From Bacillota bacterium (GTDB taxonomy: Bacteria > Bacillota > Clostridia > Acetivibrionales > JANLFN01), in the NCBI GenBank assembly GCA_023397675.1, contig JAEWTV010000106.1:1-60976 (forward strand): a stretch of 60,976 nt of DNA. Direction: 5' to 3'. Under the pieces are notes generated by a model. That model made no database searches and had not been told where the DNA came from. It was given only the letters and a program-made list of their open reading frames with translations. Below, piece by piece: positions 34,083-42,132 of this stretch. The translations under genes and the position numbers were made by a program. The first letter of the stretch is position 1. The number at the start of each line of letters is the position of its first letter.

Positions 34083-35870
34083 TTACACCGGAATCTGAAT
34101 AATAAACTCAGAACCTTTGCCGGGTTCGCTTACGACCTTTATATCACCGTTGTAAAGATTAACTATGTGCTTTACTATTGAAAGTCCCAGGCCGGTTCCA
34201 CCCATGCTTCTTGAACGGCCCTTGTCGACTCTGTAGAAACGTTCGAATATTCTTGGAATATCATTTGACAAAATTCCAATACCGGTATCCTTAACAGATA
34301 TTGTAATCAGATGGCCTTCTCTTGTACCTTTTACAGTAACAGTACCGCCATTTTTGTTATACTTGATACCGTTATCAATAAGATTAATAAGCATTTGCTT
34401 AATTCTGTCCTTGTTAACGACAATATTGACATTTTCATTAACTTCATTTATAAGCTGTATGTCTTTTTTTGCTGCAGTACCGTTAAGGATTGAAATAACT
34501 TCTTCAACAATAGGCTTTAATTTATAAGCACCAATATTTATGTCCTTCTGCTTTGTTTCTATTTCAGACAACTGTAGTATGTCATTTATAAGTACAAATA
34601 GTCTTTCTGCCTCTATATCAATTATCTCAAGGAATTTATCTGATACATCAGGATCGTTTATTGCACCGCCGCGCAGAGTTTCAATAAAACCACGTATTGA
34701 CGTAAGCGGAGTTTTAAGCTCGTGAGTCACATTTGATACGAAATCAGTTCTAATCTGCTCAAGCTTTTTAATAGCCGTAATATCTTGAATTGAAGCTATC
34801 CCGCCAGAATTGGGCATATTGAAATCCTTGGATTTTATAGGGTTTGTGTATACGCGTAGCACCTTGTTTTCAGGTGCGCTGATTATTATATCGTTTACCA
34901 GTGAAATGTTCTTTTCCATTGTTTCCTTTAGAAAGCTATTTATCTGATTGTTTCTTATGAGTTCTAAAAGGTTTATACCTATAAGTCCTGGGCCGTTTTC
35001 TACATTGAAGAGTTCACAGGCAATTGAATTGATAAGTATTATATGATAATTGTTATCAACTGCCACGATACCACTGGTCATACTGTTTATAATTGATTCT
35101 ACCTTTATATTCTTATCCATTACATCAGCCATATTTTTTTCAAGCTTGTCGGCCATATGATTAAAGGTCATAGTTAATTGCTTCAATTCATTTTTGGAAT
35201 CAATATTGATTCTTTTTGAATAATCTCCTGAAGAAATTGTTTTTGAAGCTGAAATAAGCTGGTAAATAGGTTTTGCCAGATTGGATGAAAATTTAAGTGC
35301 CAAAAGTATTGTGAGTACTAATCCACAGAGTATTCCTATAAGCGTATAGCAAAGGATTATTGATTTTATGTGATTAATCTGAAGCAGGGGAGTAGAAACC
35401 CTTACAATAACGTTTAGAGATTTTATTGGAACGGCAATATAAAGAAAGTCTATATTAAGCGTACTGCTTTTCCTGATATCCTTTCCGACCTTTCCCTGCT
35501 TGGCTTCAGTAACTTCCTTGCGGGATAGGTGATTTTCCATGGATTTAAAGTCTGCTTCCGATTCACCCAGAACTTTACCGTTAAAATCAATAAAGGTTAT
35601 TCGGCTTTCATTTTCTTTAGGATCGCCGGAGGATTCGTCAGATTTGTTAAGCAGTGTTGAATATTTTTGAGCTACCTGATTAAAGTCTATATTAACTGCT
35701 TTGGAGGATTCATCTGATATTTGGAACTGAATAAGATTGGCAGTATTGATAACTTTGCTTTCCACTTCGCCACTGTAAACATTTGAAGCAAGCTCAAAAA
35801 CAAAGAAGCCTGTAATTGAAATGGAAATGACAATTAAAATAATATAATAGTAGAATATTTTCCTTTTCAT
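34083..35870 (-). CDS. phoR: Phosphate-regulon sensor histidine kinase
   Basis: 595 residues. It has two membrane helices (about 7-29 and 165-190) flanking an extracytoplasmic sensor domain, a HAMP region, a PAS domain (about 255-345), the HisKA box FVSNVTHELKTPLTSIRGF with the phospho-accepting His, and a HATPase domain with N box LIDNGIKYN, GTGLGLSIVK and DTGIGI. This is the Gram-positive PhoR layout. It is the last gene of pstB-phoU-phoB-phoR. PhoR phosphorylates PhoB when phosphate is low, with PhoU and Pst signalling repletion. Confidence 0.9.
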   Translation of the reverse strand: MKRKIFYYYIILIVISISITGFFVFELASNVYSGEVESKVINTANLIQFQISDESSKAVNIDFNQVAQKYSTLLNKSDESSGDPKENESRITFIDFNGKVLGESEADFKSMENHLSRKEVTEAKQGKVGKDIRKSSTLNIDFLYIAVPIKSLNVIVRVSTPLLQINHIKSIILCYTLIGILCGLVLTILLALKFSSNLAKPIYQLISASKTISSGDYSKRINIDSKNELKQLTMTFNHMADKLEKNMADVMDKNIKVESIINSMTSGIVAVDNNYHIILINSIACELFNVENGPGLIGINLLELIRNNQINSFLKETMEKNISLVNDIIISAPENKVLRVYTNPIKSKDFNMPNSGGIASIQDITAIKKLEQIRTDFVSNVTHELKTPLTSIRGFIETLRGGAINDPDVSDKFLEIIDIEAERLFVLINDILQLSEIETKQKDINIGAYKLKPIVEEVISILNGTAAKKDIQLINEVNENVNIVVNKDRIKQMLINLIDNGIKYNKNGGTVTVKGTREGHLITISVKDTGIGILSNDIPRIFERFYRVDKGRSRSMGGTGLGLSIVKHIVNLYNGDIKVVSEPGKGSEFIIQIPV

Positions 35871-35898
35871 TCAGTCTTTAGCCTCCGCTCCGGTGCTA

Positions 35899-36606
35899 TT
35901 ATTTATTATTTCTGTCATTAAACCTGTAGCCTATTCCACGCACTGTTTCAATATATATTGGATTACTGTCGTCTTCTTCGACTTTTTGTCTGAGATACCT
36001 GACATGAACGTCTACAGTTCTTGTTTCTCCATAATAATCAAAACCCCATATTTTTTCAAGAAGAAGCTCTCTAGAAAGCACCTTGCCTCTGTTCAATATC
36101 AAAAGCTTTAGAAGTTCAAATTCTTTGAGAGTCATCTCAACCAACTCTCCGTTTTTGAAAACTTCTCGCCTTGAATTGTCTATTGTTATTTCACCACTCT
36201 TTATTATATCCTGTTCAGTGCTTATTGTAGAACCCATTCTTCTAAACAATGCCTTAATTCTTGCTACAAGTTCCCTGACGCTGAAAGGCTTGGTTATATA
36301 GTCATCGGCACCAAGTTCCAACCCCAGCACCTTATCAAATTCTTCTCCTTTGGCAGTCAGCATAATTATGGGGAGGTTTTTAAAACGTACATCCTGTCTA
36401 ATGAAACGGCAGACTTCAAGTCCATCCATACCAGGAAGCATTAAATCCAATACAAACATGTCGGGTGAGGTGTTTTTCAGTTCGTTAATGAGGCTTTCAC
36501 CACTTTCAAACGTAACTACCCTGTAACCGTTGGCTTCCAGATTGTATTTTATTAACTGCTGAATATGTGCTTCATCCTCAACTGCATATATCAATTCTTT
36601 TGACAT
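35899..36606 (-). CDS. phoB: Phosphate-regulon response regulator, OmpR family
   Basis: 235 residues with a receiver domain (acidic pocket Glu10/Asp11, phospho-acceptor Asp54 in FVLDLMLPGMDG, Lys in YITKPFS) and a winged-helix effector domain with the recognition region RTVDVHVRYLRQK. In Bacillus this protein is named PhoP. Expected to bind direct repeats of TTAACA with 11-bp spacing; four such arrays occur in this window. It lies 28 bp before phoR and 35 bp after phoU. Confidence 0.9.
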   Translation of the reverse strand: MSKELIYAVEDEAHIQQLIKYNLEANGYRVVTFESGESLINELKNTSPDMFVLDLMLPGMDGLEVCRFIRQDVRFKNLPIIMLTAKGEEFDKVLGLELGADDYITKPFSVRELVARIKALFRRMGSTISTEQDIIKSGEITIDNSRREVFKNGELVEMTLKEFELLKLLILNRGKVLSRELLLEKIWGFDYYGETRTVDVHVRYLRQKVEEDDSNPIYIETVRGIGYRFNDRNNK

Positions 36607-36641
36607 ACGGACCTCCTATAAACCTTTATGCGGTAAGCTTC

Positions 36642-37352
36642 TTAGTTTGTGTCCTTTGAAAAAGGATTATCCACTGTATCTTCTCTGCTGTCATGCCTTG
36701 AAAGATGCTCGTGTTCGCCGGTAACATTAAATACCACCCATTCACCGATATTTGTTGCGTGATCTGCCATTCTTTCAAGATACTTTGTTATAAACATGAA
36801 GTTTATTACCTGCTCTGTTGTATTAGGATCATTTTTAACTATATTTATAAGCTCAAGCACAATCTTTGAAAAAAGTTCATCAACTTCATCATCGCTGTCG
36901 CAAACTTCCTGAGCCAGCTTGATATCCTGCCTTACATAAGCGTCAATCGCTTTGTTTACCATCTTCTTAGCCAGTTCCGCCATCTTTGGAATGTCTATTA
37001 ACGGCTTGATATATTTTTCATTAGCCATTCTTATTGTTATTTCTGCAATATCAGAAGAATGGTCCGCAATTCTCTCCATATCGGTAATTATCTTTAAAGC
37101 TGTGCTGATTGTTCGTAGATCCTTTGCGAGCGGCTGCTGTCTTGCAATAAGTAAAAGACATAATTTCTCTATTTTCCGCTCCATGTCATCTATTATATCA
37201 TCATTTTTAAATATTTTCCTTGCAAGTTCCACATCCTGCTTTTTAAGTGCTTGAATTGTATTTTCTATAGATTCTTCAACAAGACTTGCCATCTTTATCA
37301 GTTCAAGATGCAAATCCTGAAGTTCTTCTTCAAAATGATGCCTTGTAACCAT
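36642..37352 (-). CDS. phoU: Phosphate transport regulator PhoU
   Basis: 236 residues forming two homologous three-helix bundles, each with the metal-binding acidic pattern (DMERKIEKLCLLLIARQQP, then DVDELFSKIV-type DEVDELFSKI). The N terminus FEEELQDLHLELIKMASLVE is characteristic. It links Pst transport to PhoR signalling. It sits between pstB and phoB, the usual place. Confidence 0.94.
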   Translation of the reverse strand: MVTRHHFEEELQDLHLELIKMASLVEESIENTIQALKKQDVELARKIFKNDDIIDDMERKIEKLCLLLIARQQPLAKDLRTISTALKIITDMERIADHSSDIAEITIRMANEKYIKPLIDIPKMAELAKKMVNKAIDAYVRQDIKLAQEVCDSDDEVDELFSKIVLELINIVKNDPNTTEQVINFMFITKYLERMADHATNIGEWVVFNVTGEHEHLSRHDSREDTVDNPFSKDTN

Positions 37353-37410
37353 ATTAAAAGCCTCCTTTAAAATATTAACAACTGGTGTATTATTTGTTCA
37401 TTATAAACTA

Positions 37411-38172
37411 TTAACCAAATCTTCCTGTAATGTAGTCTTCCGTCTTTTTATTTGAAGGTTTGCTAAAAATCTTTTCAGTTGAATCATACTCTATTATTTC
37501 ACCATGGAGGAAGAAAGCTGTTTTATCTGAAATACGGCCTGCCTGCTGCATGTTGTGTGTTACAATCACTATAGTGTATTTTTCTTTCAAATCATCAACC
37601 AGGTCTTCGATTTTCAGTGTTGATATAGGATCGAGTGCAGAAGTTGGTTCATCCATAAGAACTACCTCTGGTTCTACTGCAAGCACCCTCGCAATACAAA
37701 GTCTCTGCTGCTGTCCGCCTGAAAGTCCCATTGCACTTTGCTTTAACCTGTCTTTTACTTCATCCCAAAGAACTGCATTTTTAAGACTCTTTTCTACGAT
37801 TTCATCAAGCCTGCTTTTTGATTTTATGCCATGAATTCTTGGTCCATAAGCTATGTTGTCATATATGGACATGGGGAAGGGGTTTGGCTTTTGAAATACC
37901 ATCCCAACTCTTTTCCTAAGCTCTACTATGTCATACTCCTTATAAATGTTTAAACCATCAAGATAAGCGTCACCAGTAATTTTCACATTGAGGATCAGAT
38001 CATTCATCCTGTTTATGGTTTTAAGGAATGTGGATTTACCGCAGCCAGATGGTCCTATAAGGGCTGTTACTTTGCGTTCTTCTATATCTATTGTTATGTT
38101 TTTAAGAGCTTGTGTTTCTCCATAATACAAATTTAACCCGTTTGTATTGATTTTTAAATTATTTGTAATCAT
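37411..38172 (-). CDS. pstB: Phosphate ABC transporter ATP-binding protein
   Basis: 253 residues if started at ATG 38172, eight bases after GAAGGA; an ATG at 38178 is only two bases from that site. Walker A GPSGCGKSTFLK, Q-loop VFQKPNPFPMS typical of PstB, signature LSGGQQQRLCIAR, Walker B VLMDEPTSALD and the switch His in IVTHNMQQ are all present. First gene of the operon that runs into phoU, phoB and phoR, behind its own Pho box array. Confidence 0.95.
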   Translation of the reverse strand: MITNNLKINTNGLNLYYGETQALKNITIDIEERKVTALIGPSGCGKSTFLKTINRMNDLILNVKITGDAYLDGLNIYKEYDIVELRKRVGMVFQKPNPFPMSIYDNIAYGPRIHGIKSKSRLDEIVEKSLKNAVLWDEVKDRLKQSAMGLSGGQQQRLCIARVLAVEPEVVLMDEPTSALDPISTLKIEDLVDDLKEKYTIVIVTHNMQQAGRISDKTAFFLHGEIIEYDSTEKIFSKPSNKKTEDYITGRFG

Positions 38173-38211
38173 ATGCATTTTCCTTCTTTTTTAATGTATT
38201 TGATTAATTAA

Positions 38212-38265
38212 ATTTTAACAACTCTTTATTAATTGATGGTTAATGCTGTGTTAACTTAATGTTAA
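38212..38265 (-). promoter_or_regulatory. Pho box array and -10 of pstB-phoU-phoB-phoR
   Basis: Read on the minus strand: TTAACA-N5-TTAACA-N5-TTAACC-N5-TTAATA (38265-38227), then TAAAAT in the -10 position (38217-38212). The cleanest PhoB-type array in the window; it implies autoregulation of phoB and phoR. Confidence 0.85.
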
Positions 38266-38329
38266 GGTGTCAAAAATCTCCTGAAGCGCCTGTATAGTAT
38301 GTTAAATAGTGCTTTGCACAATTTAACAA

Positions 38330-40015
38330 TTATTTTGTGTACTTGAATTCATCTTTTATTTCATTTAAACCGTTTGCCATACTAAGAAGGTTGCTTGCCG
38401 AATTAAGAACGTCACCAGAGAATCCATGGTGCTTTTCAACAGTTACTGCTGCTTCCTGGGATATAGCTGAAATCTGAGTGATGATTTCCTGTATTTTATT
38501 TATGTTGCTGGTGTAAACACTAATGTTTTGAGAAATTATACCTGTGTTGACTGAAATATCTTTAATACTTTTATCTGTTTGTGAAACTTTGTCAGAAATC
38601 ATTTTGAATGCGCTACTGGTCTTGCCTGCTATTTCGGCACCTTCTACCGAAATTGATCTGCTTCTTGCAGCCACGTTCACAACCGAATCCATATTTTTAA
38701 ACAACTCTTTTATAATTGCGCTGACATCATGTGCCGATTGTGTACAGCTTTCAGCCAGCTTCTTTATCTCATCTGCCACAACATTAAAGCCCAGGCCGAA
38801 TTCTCCGGCTTTTGCAGCTTCTATGGATGCGTTAAGGGAAAGTAGCTTTGTTTGGTTGGAGATTCTTTTTATAACTTCAAGAATAGTATCTATTTCTCTT
38901 GAGCGTTCTTCCATTTTTTCAATTTCTTGCAGAGTTATTTCTGAGACATCTTCAATTTCAGATATTTTCGTGTTAAGTTCATCTACTGCAGTAATACCTG
39001 TAGAAACGGTATCAAGCATTATGGTGCTGGAATGTGTTGCTTCATTTATCTGTACAATAATTTGTTCCATGGTAGCTAATATTTCATTGGTGGAGCTGCT
39101 GACTTTTTCCAGTATTACACTCTGTTCTGTAGTCCCGGATGACATCTGGCGGGTAAGGGAAAATACGTGCGTACTGCTTTCTTCAGACTGCTTTGCTATT
39201 TCATCAAGCTGAATTCCTGCAGCGGATATTTGCTCTATTGAATAAGCGAGCTGTTTTATTAACTTTTCAAAATTGGAAAGCATATTATTAAACCCTGAAG
39301 CTAGAGCCTTGGTTTCAGCACCACCCGTGCAATTTGCAGCACGTATCGTTAGATTGCCTTCTGCGGCAAAAGATGCAGCTTTTTTTATATTTTTAATGTC
39401 ACGAATAAGCTTCATTGACCCCCAGTAGCTGAAAATAAATGCCAGTAATATTGCTGCAGCACCTGTTATTATTGTAAAAAGTAGCTGCTCATTTACAGGT
39501 TTCATATATGAAGCTTTGGGAACAGCAATAATATAATACCAGTCCTTTTCTACCACATAACCGAAAGAAGCCAGATATGTTTTATTCTTTATACTTACCT
39601 CTGAGTTCCCGTATTTTATTTTCAGTATATTTTTTGTGAAGGATTCGGGGAGAATGTTTTTTTCGATTGAGGGGGGATTTTTATCATCAAGTATGACTTG
39701 AATTGTATTTGAATCAATTATGTAAATTTCAGGCTGCAACTTTGATTGGGAAAAGCTTGCTTTCTCGGAGATAATAACATGATTAAGTTCTCCCTTAAAT
39801 TCTTTAGAAGTATATGCGCCAGTCAGAAGGGATATTTTATCTAAGACAAATCTTACTGAGTTATCCAGTTGGTTCTTCATTATCTTTTCAGTGTTATTCC
39901 TGCCTGCGGTATAGTTTATTGCTGAAACTGCCGTTATTGCTATAAGGATAATTATTAGAAACATGCCAAGTATCCGTGATCTGATACTTAAGCCTTGTGC
40001 TTTTTTCCTTTTCAT
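38330..40015 (-). CDS. Methyl-accepting chemotaxis protein in the pst operon
   Basis: 561 residues. Two membrane helices (about 14-34 and 178-198) enclose a Cache-like outer sensor domain with YVVEKDWYYIIAVP near its end. A HAMP region follows, and a long MCP signalling domain has the conserved hairpin tip LSLNASIEAAKAGEFGLGFN and VVADEIKKLAE. It begins 13 bp after the pstA stop and has no promoter of its own that I can see, so it is probably read with pstC and pstA from the Pho-boxed promoter. A chemoreceptor expressed under phosphate starvation is the inference. Ligand is unknown. Confidence 0.9.
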   Translation of the reverse strand: MKRKKAQGLSIRSRILGMFLIIILIAITAVSAINYTAGRNNTEKIMKNQLDNSVRFVLDKISLLTGAYTSKEFKGELNHVIISEKASFSQSKLQPEIYIIDSNTIQVILDDKNPPSIEKNILPESFTKNILKIKYGNSEVSIKNKTYLASFGYVVEKDWYYIIAVPKASYMKPVNEQLLFTIITGAAAILLAFIFSYWGSMKLIRDIKNIKKAASFAAEGNLTIRAANCTGGAETKALASGFNNMLSNFEKLIKQLAYSIEQISAAGIQLDEIAKQSEESSTHVFSLTRQMSSGTTEQSVILEKVSSSTNEILATMEQIIVQINEATHSSTIMLDTVSTGITAVDELNTKISEIEDVSEITLQEIEKMEERSREIDTILEVIKRISNQTKLLSLNASIEAAKAGEFGLGFNVVADEIKKLAESCTQSAHDVSAIIKELFKNMDSVVNVAARSRSISVEGAEIAGKTSSAFKMISDKVSQTDKSIKDISVNTGIISQNISVYTSNINKIQEIITQISAISQEAAVTVEKHHGFSGDVLNSASNLLSMANGLNEIKDEFKYTK

Positions 40016-40028
40016 TTATTTTTGCCTC

Positions 40029-40928
40029 CTATTTGGCATTTTTACCTGCAAATTTCGTGTTAAGTCTTCTTCCTGCCAACCTGGCTATTATGTTGAACAG
40101 GAAAACAAATATGATAAGTACTGCTGAGGCACCATCGGCTATTTGCCTTGCATCGGGAGCCAAACCTTCTGAATTTACCTGCCATATATAAACCGCAAGA
40201 GTTTCAGCAGGTCTGAAAGGATTTAAAGGTGATGTTGCACTGAATGGGTTAAGGTTTGAGAAATCCAGTCTTGGGCTGCTCATTCCTGCAGTGTACATTA
40301 ATGCTGCTGCTTCACCGAATACCCTTCCAGAGGTTATAATAATTCCTGTTATGAGTCCCGGTATTGCAGAGGGGATAATAACCTTTACGATTGTCTGCCA
40401 ATGTGTAGCACCCAAAGCAAGGCTTGCTTCCTTGATTGAAGGAGATACAGCTCTGATAGCATCTTCACTGATTCTTGTAATTACTGGGAGATTCAGTATT
40501 GAAACCGCAAGAGCGCCGCCCATCAGAGTAAATTTCCAACCGGTAAGATTAACAAATATAAGCAAACCAAACAAGCCTATTACTATAGAAGGAAGCGATG
40601 CCAATGCTTCAATACAGAACCTTAGTATATTTGTAAACCTGCTTGGTTTAGCATATTCTGCAAGGTATATTCCCGCAGACAGACCAATTGGCAGGGTAAT
40701 TATCATTGAAAGGAATACAAGATATAGGGAGTTAAACAGCTGAGGCCCAATTCCGCCCCCAGACTCTCCGGAAGCAGGTGCACTGAAAAGAAAGTGGAAA
40801 TTAAGCCTGCTGGAGCCTTTTATAAGCAGATAACCGACAAAGCACACAAGTAAAAGAACTACAAGCGAGACTATGATATAAAATACCACTGTTGCAATTT
40901 TGTCTGTTGATTGAGATTTTAGTTTCAT
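40029..40928 (-). CDS. pstA: Phosphate ABC transporter permease PstA
   Basis: 299 residues with six membrane segments and the EAA loop KEASLALGATHWQTIVKVI. The family pattern ESGGGIGPQLFNSLYLV precedes the second helix. It overlaps the pstC stop by 4 bp, so the two are translationally coupled. With PstC it forms the membrane channel of the high-affinity phosphate importer. Confidence 0.94.
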   Translation of the reverse strand: MKLKSQSTDKIATVVFYIIVSLVVLLLVCFVGYLLIKGSSRLNFHFLFSAPASGESGGGIGPQLFNSLYLVFLSMIITLPIGLSAGIYLAEYAKPSRFTNILRFCIEALASLPSIVIGLFGLLIFVNLTGWKFTLMGGALAVSILNLPVITRISEDAIRAVSPSIKEASLALGATHWQTIVKVIIPSAIPGLITGIIITSGRVFGEAAALMYTAGMSSPRLDFSNLNPFSATSPLNPFRPAETLAVYIWQVNSEGLAPDARQIADGASAVLIIFVFLFNIIARLAGRRLNTKFAGKNAK

Positions 40929-41839
40929 TTATGAGCACCTCTTTTTGAACCGATTTTGTGAATTAATACTATAAACAGGAAGGATATGACCAGAAGCAAG
41001 AGCGCCATTGACCATAAGGCATTATTCCATGGAGTGCCATCAACGGTATTGCCCATGTCCATAGTCAGAATACTTGTTAGTGTTGCTGTCGAATTCAGCA
41101 GGGATTTTGGAAGACCTATGGCATTTCCGATTACCATCTGAACCGCAAGAGCTTCTCCAAAAGCACGTGCCAGACCCAGAACAACTCCAGTCAGAATGCC
41201 CGGCATTGCAGTCGGCAGAAGAACCTTCCTGATTGTTTGCCACCTGGTAGCACCGAGTGCATAGGAAGCTTCCTTGAAATCACATGGCAGAGCCCTGAAA
41301 GCATCAGCTGAAACACTTGTAATTGTGGGGAATATCATTATTGAAAGTACAAGTCCTCCAGCAAGCAGACTAAAACCGAGACCTCCAAAGGTTTTGCTTA
41401 TAAAGGGTACTAGCACACTTAATCCAACCCAGCCGTAAACAACCGAAGGAATACCCATAAATATTTCTATTGAGGGCTGCAGCAGCTTTTTACCTAGCTT
41501 CGGAGATATTTCAGTCATGAAAATTGCAGTTCCTATACTTAAAGGTGTACTGATTATTAATGCAATAAGTGAAACAAGAAGAGAACCTATAAAGAATATC
41601 AGCACTCCTACCATTGGAGGCTCGCCTTCAGGCTTCCATGAAGTTGAAAACAGAAAGTCAATTATTGATACATGATCTTTAGTAAAGGTGTTAATTCCCT
41701 TTGAAAGAATAAATAAAGCAAGACATAACGTAATGATTATTAAGAATATTCCTAAAATAGTCACAACTGCTTTCCCGTAAAACTCGTGCTTTATATAATA
41801 CGAATTTATGTTTCTCTTTTTAAACAATTTTTTAAACAT
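40925..41839 (-). CDS. pstC: Phosphate ABC transporter permease PstC
   Basis: 304 residues from ATG 41839, with GGGAG eight bases upstream; a longer GTG/ATG start overlaps that site. Six membrane segments, the PstC pattern STSWKPEGEPPMVGVLIFF and the EAA loop KEASYALGATRWQTIRKVL are clear. First gene of pstC-pstA-mcp behind a strong Pho box array. Note that pstB is in the next operon and pstS 11 kb away. Confidence 0.94.
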   Translation of the reverse strand: MFKKLFKKRNINSYYIKHEFYGKAVVTILGIFLIIITLCLALFILSKGINTFTKDHVSIIDFLFSTSWKPEGEPPMVGVLIFFIGSLLVSLIALIISTPLSIGTAIFMTEISPKLGKKLLQPSIEIFMGIPSVVYGWVGLSVLVPFISKTFGGLGFSLLAGGLVLSIMIFPTITSVSADAFRALPCDFKEASYALGATRWQTIRKVLLPTAMPGILTGVVLGLARAFGEALAVQMVIGNAIGLPKSLLNSTATLTSILTMDMGNTVDGTPWNNALWSMALLLLVISFLFIVLIHKIGSKRGAHK

Positions 41840-41903
41840 AATGTCAACTCCCATAACACGGTAATCATTTGCTAAATATCATAATTTGATGCTACATTTC
41901 GTT

Positions 41904-41942
41904 AATTAAGACAGGATTAAGTCAATGTTAAGCAAATGTTAA
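41904..41942 (-). promoter_or_regulatory. Pho box array upstream of pstC-pstA-mcp
   Basis: Minus strand: TTAACA-N5-TTAACA-N5-TTAATC-N5-TTAATT (41942-41904). The -10 is less certain; TAGCAT or TATGAT closer to the gene are candidates. Confidence 0.8.
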
Positions 41943-42132
41943 TTATAAAAGTCCTTTTTAGGATAGGAATTATTGCAATTGTGAAATTGTATAGGGTAGG
42001 GATTAATAATTTTCAGAAATTCTTTTTGTTTTTTAGTTATTAACAATTATTTAATCTTTTCATAATACCTGCTTAATTTAATATGCATTTAATAATTAAT
42101 AAGGGAACTTTGACAAAATAAAGGAGATAACG

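Noticed and set aside
38544..39212. Long open frame antisense to the chemoreceptor gene
   Set aside because: It is rich in Ser and Ile/Leu as expected from the complement of a helical MCP domain, has no ribosome site and no family resemblance.
40291..40743. Open frame antisense to pstA
   Set aside because: Mirror of a conserved permease; no ribosome site.
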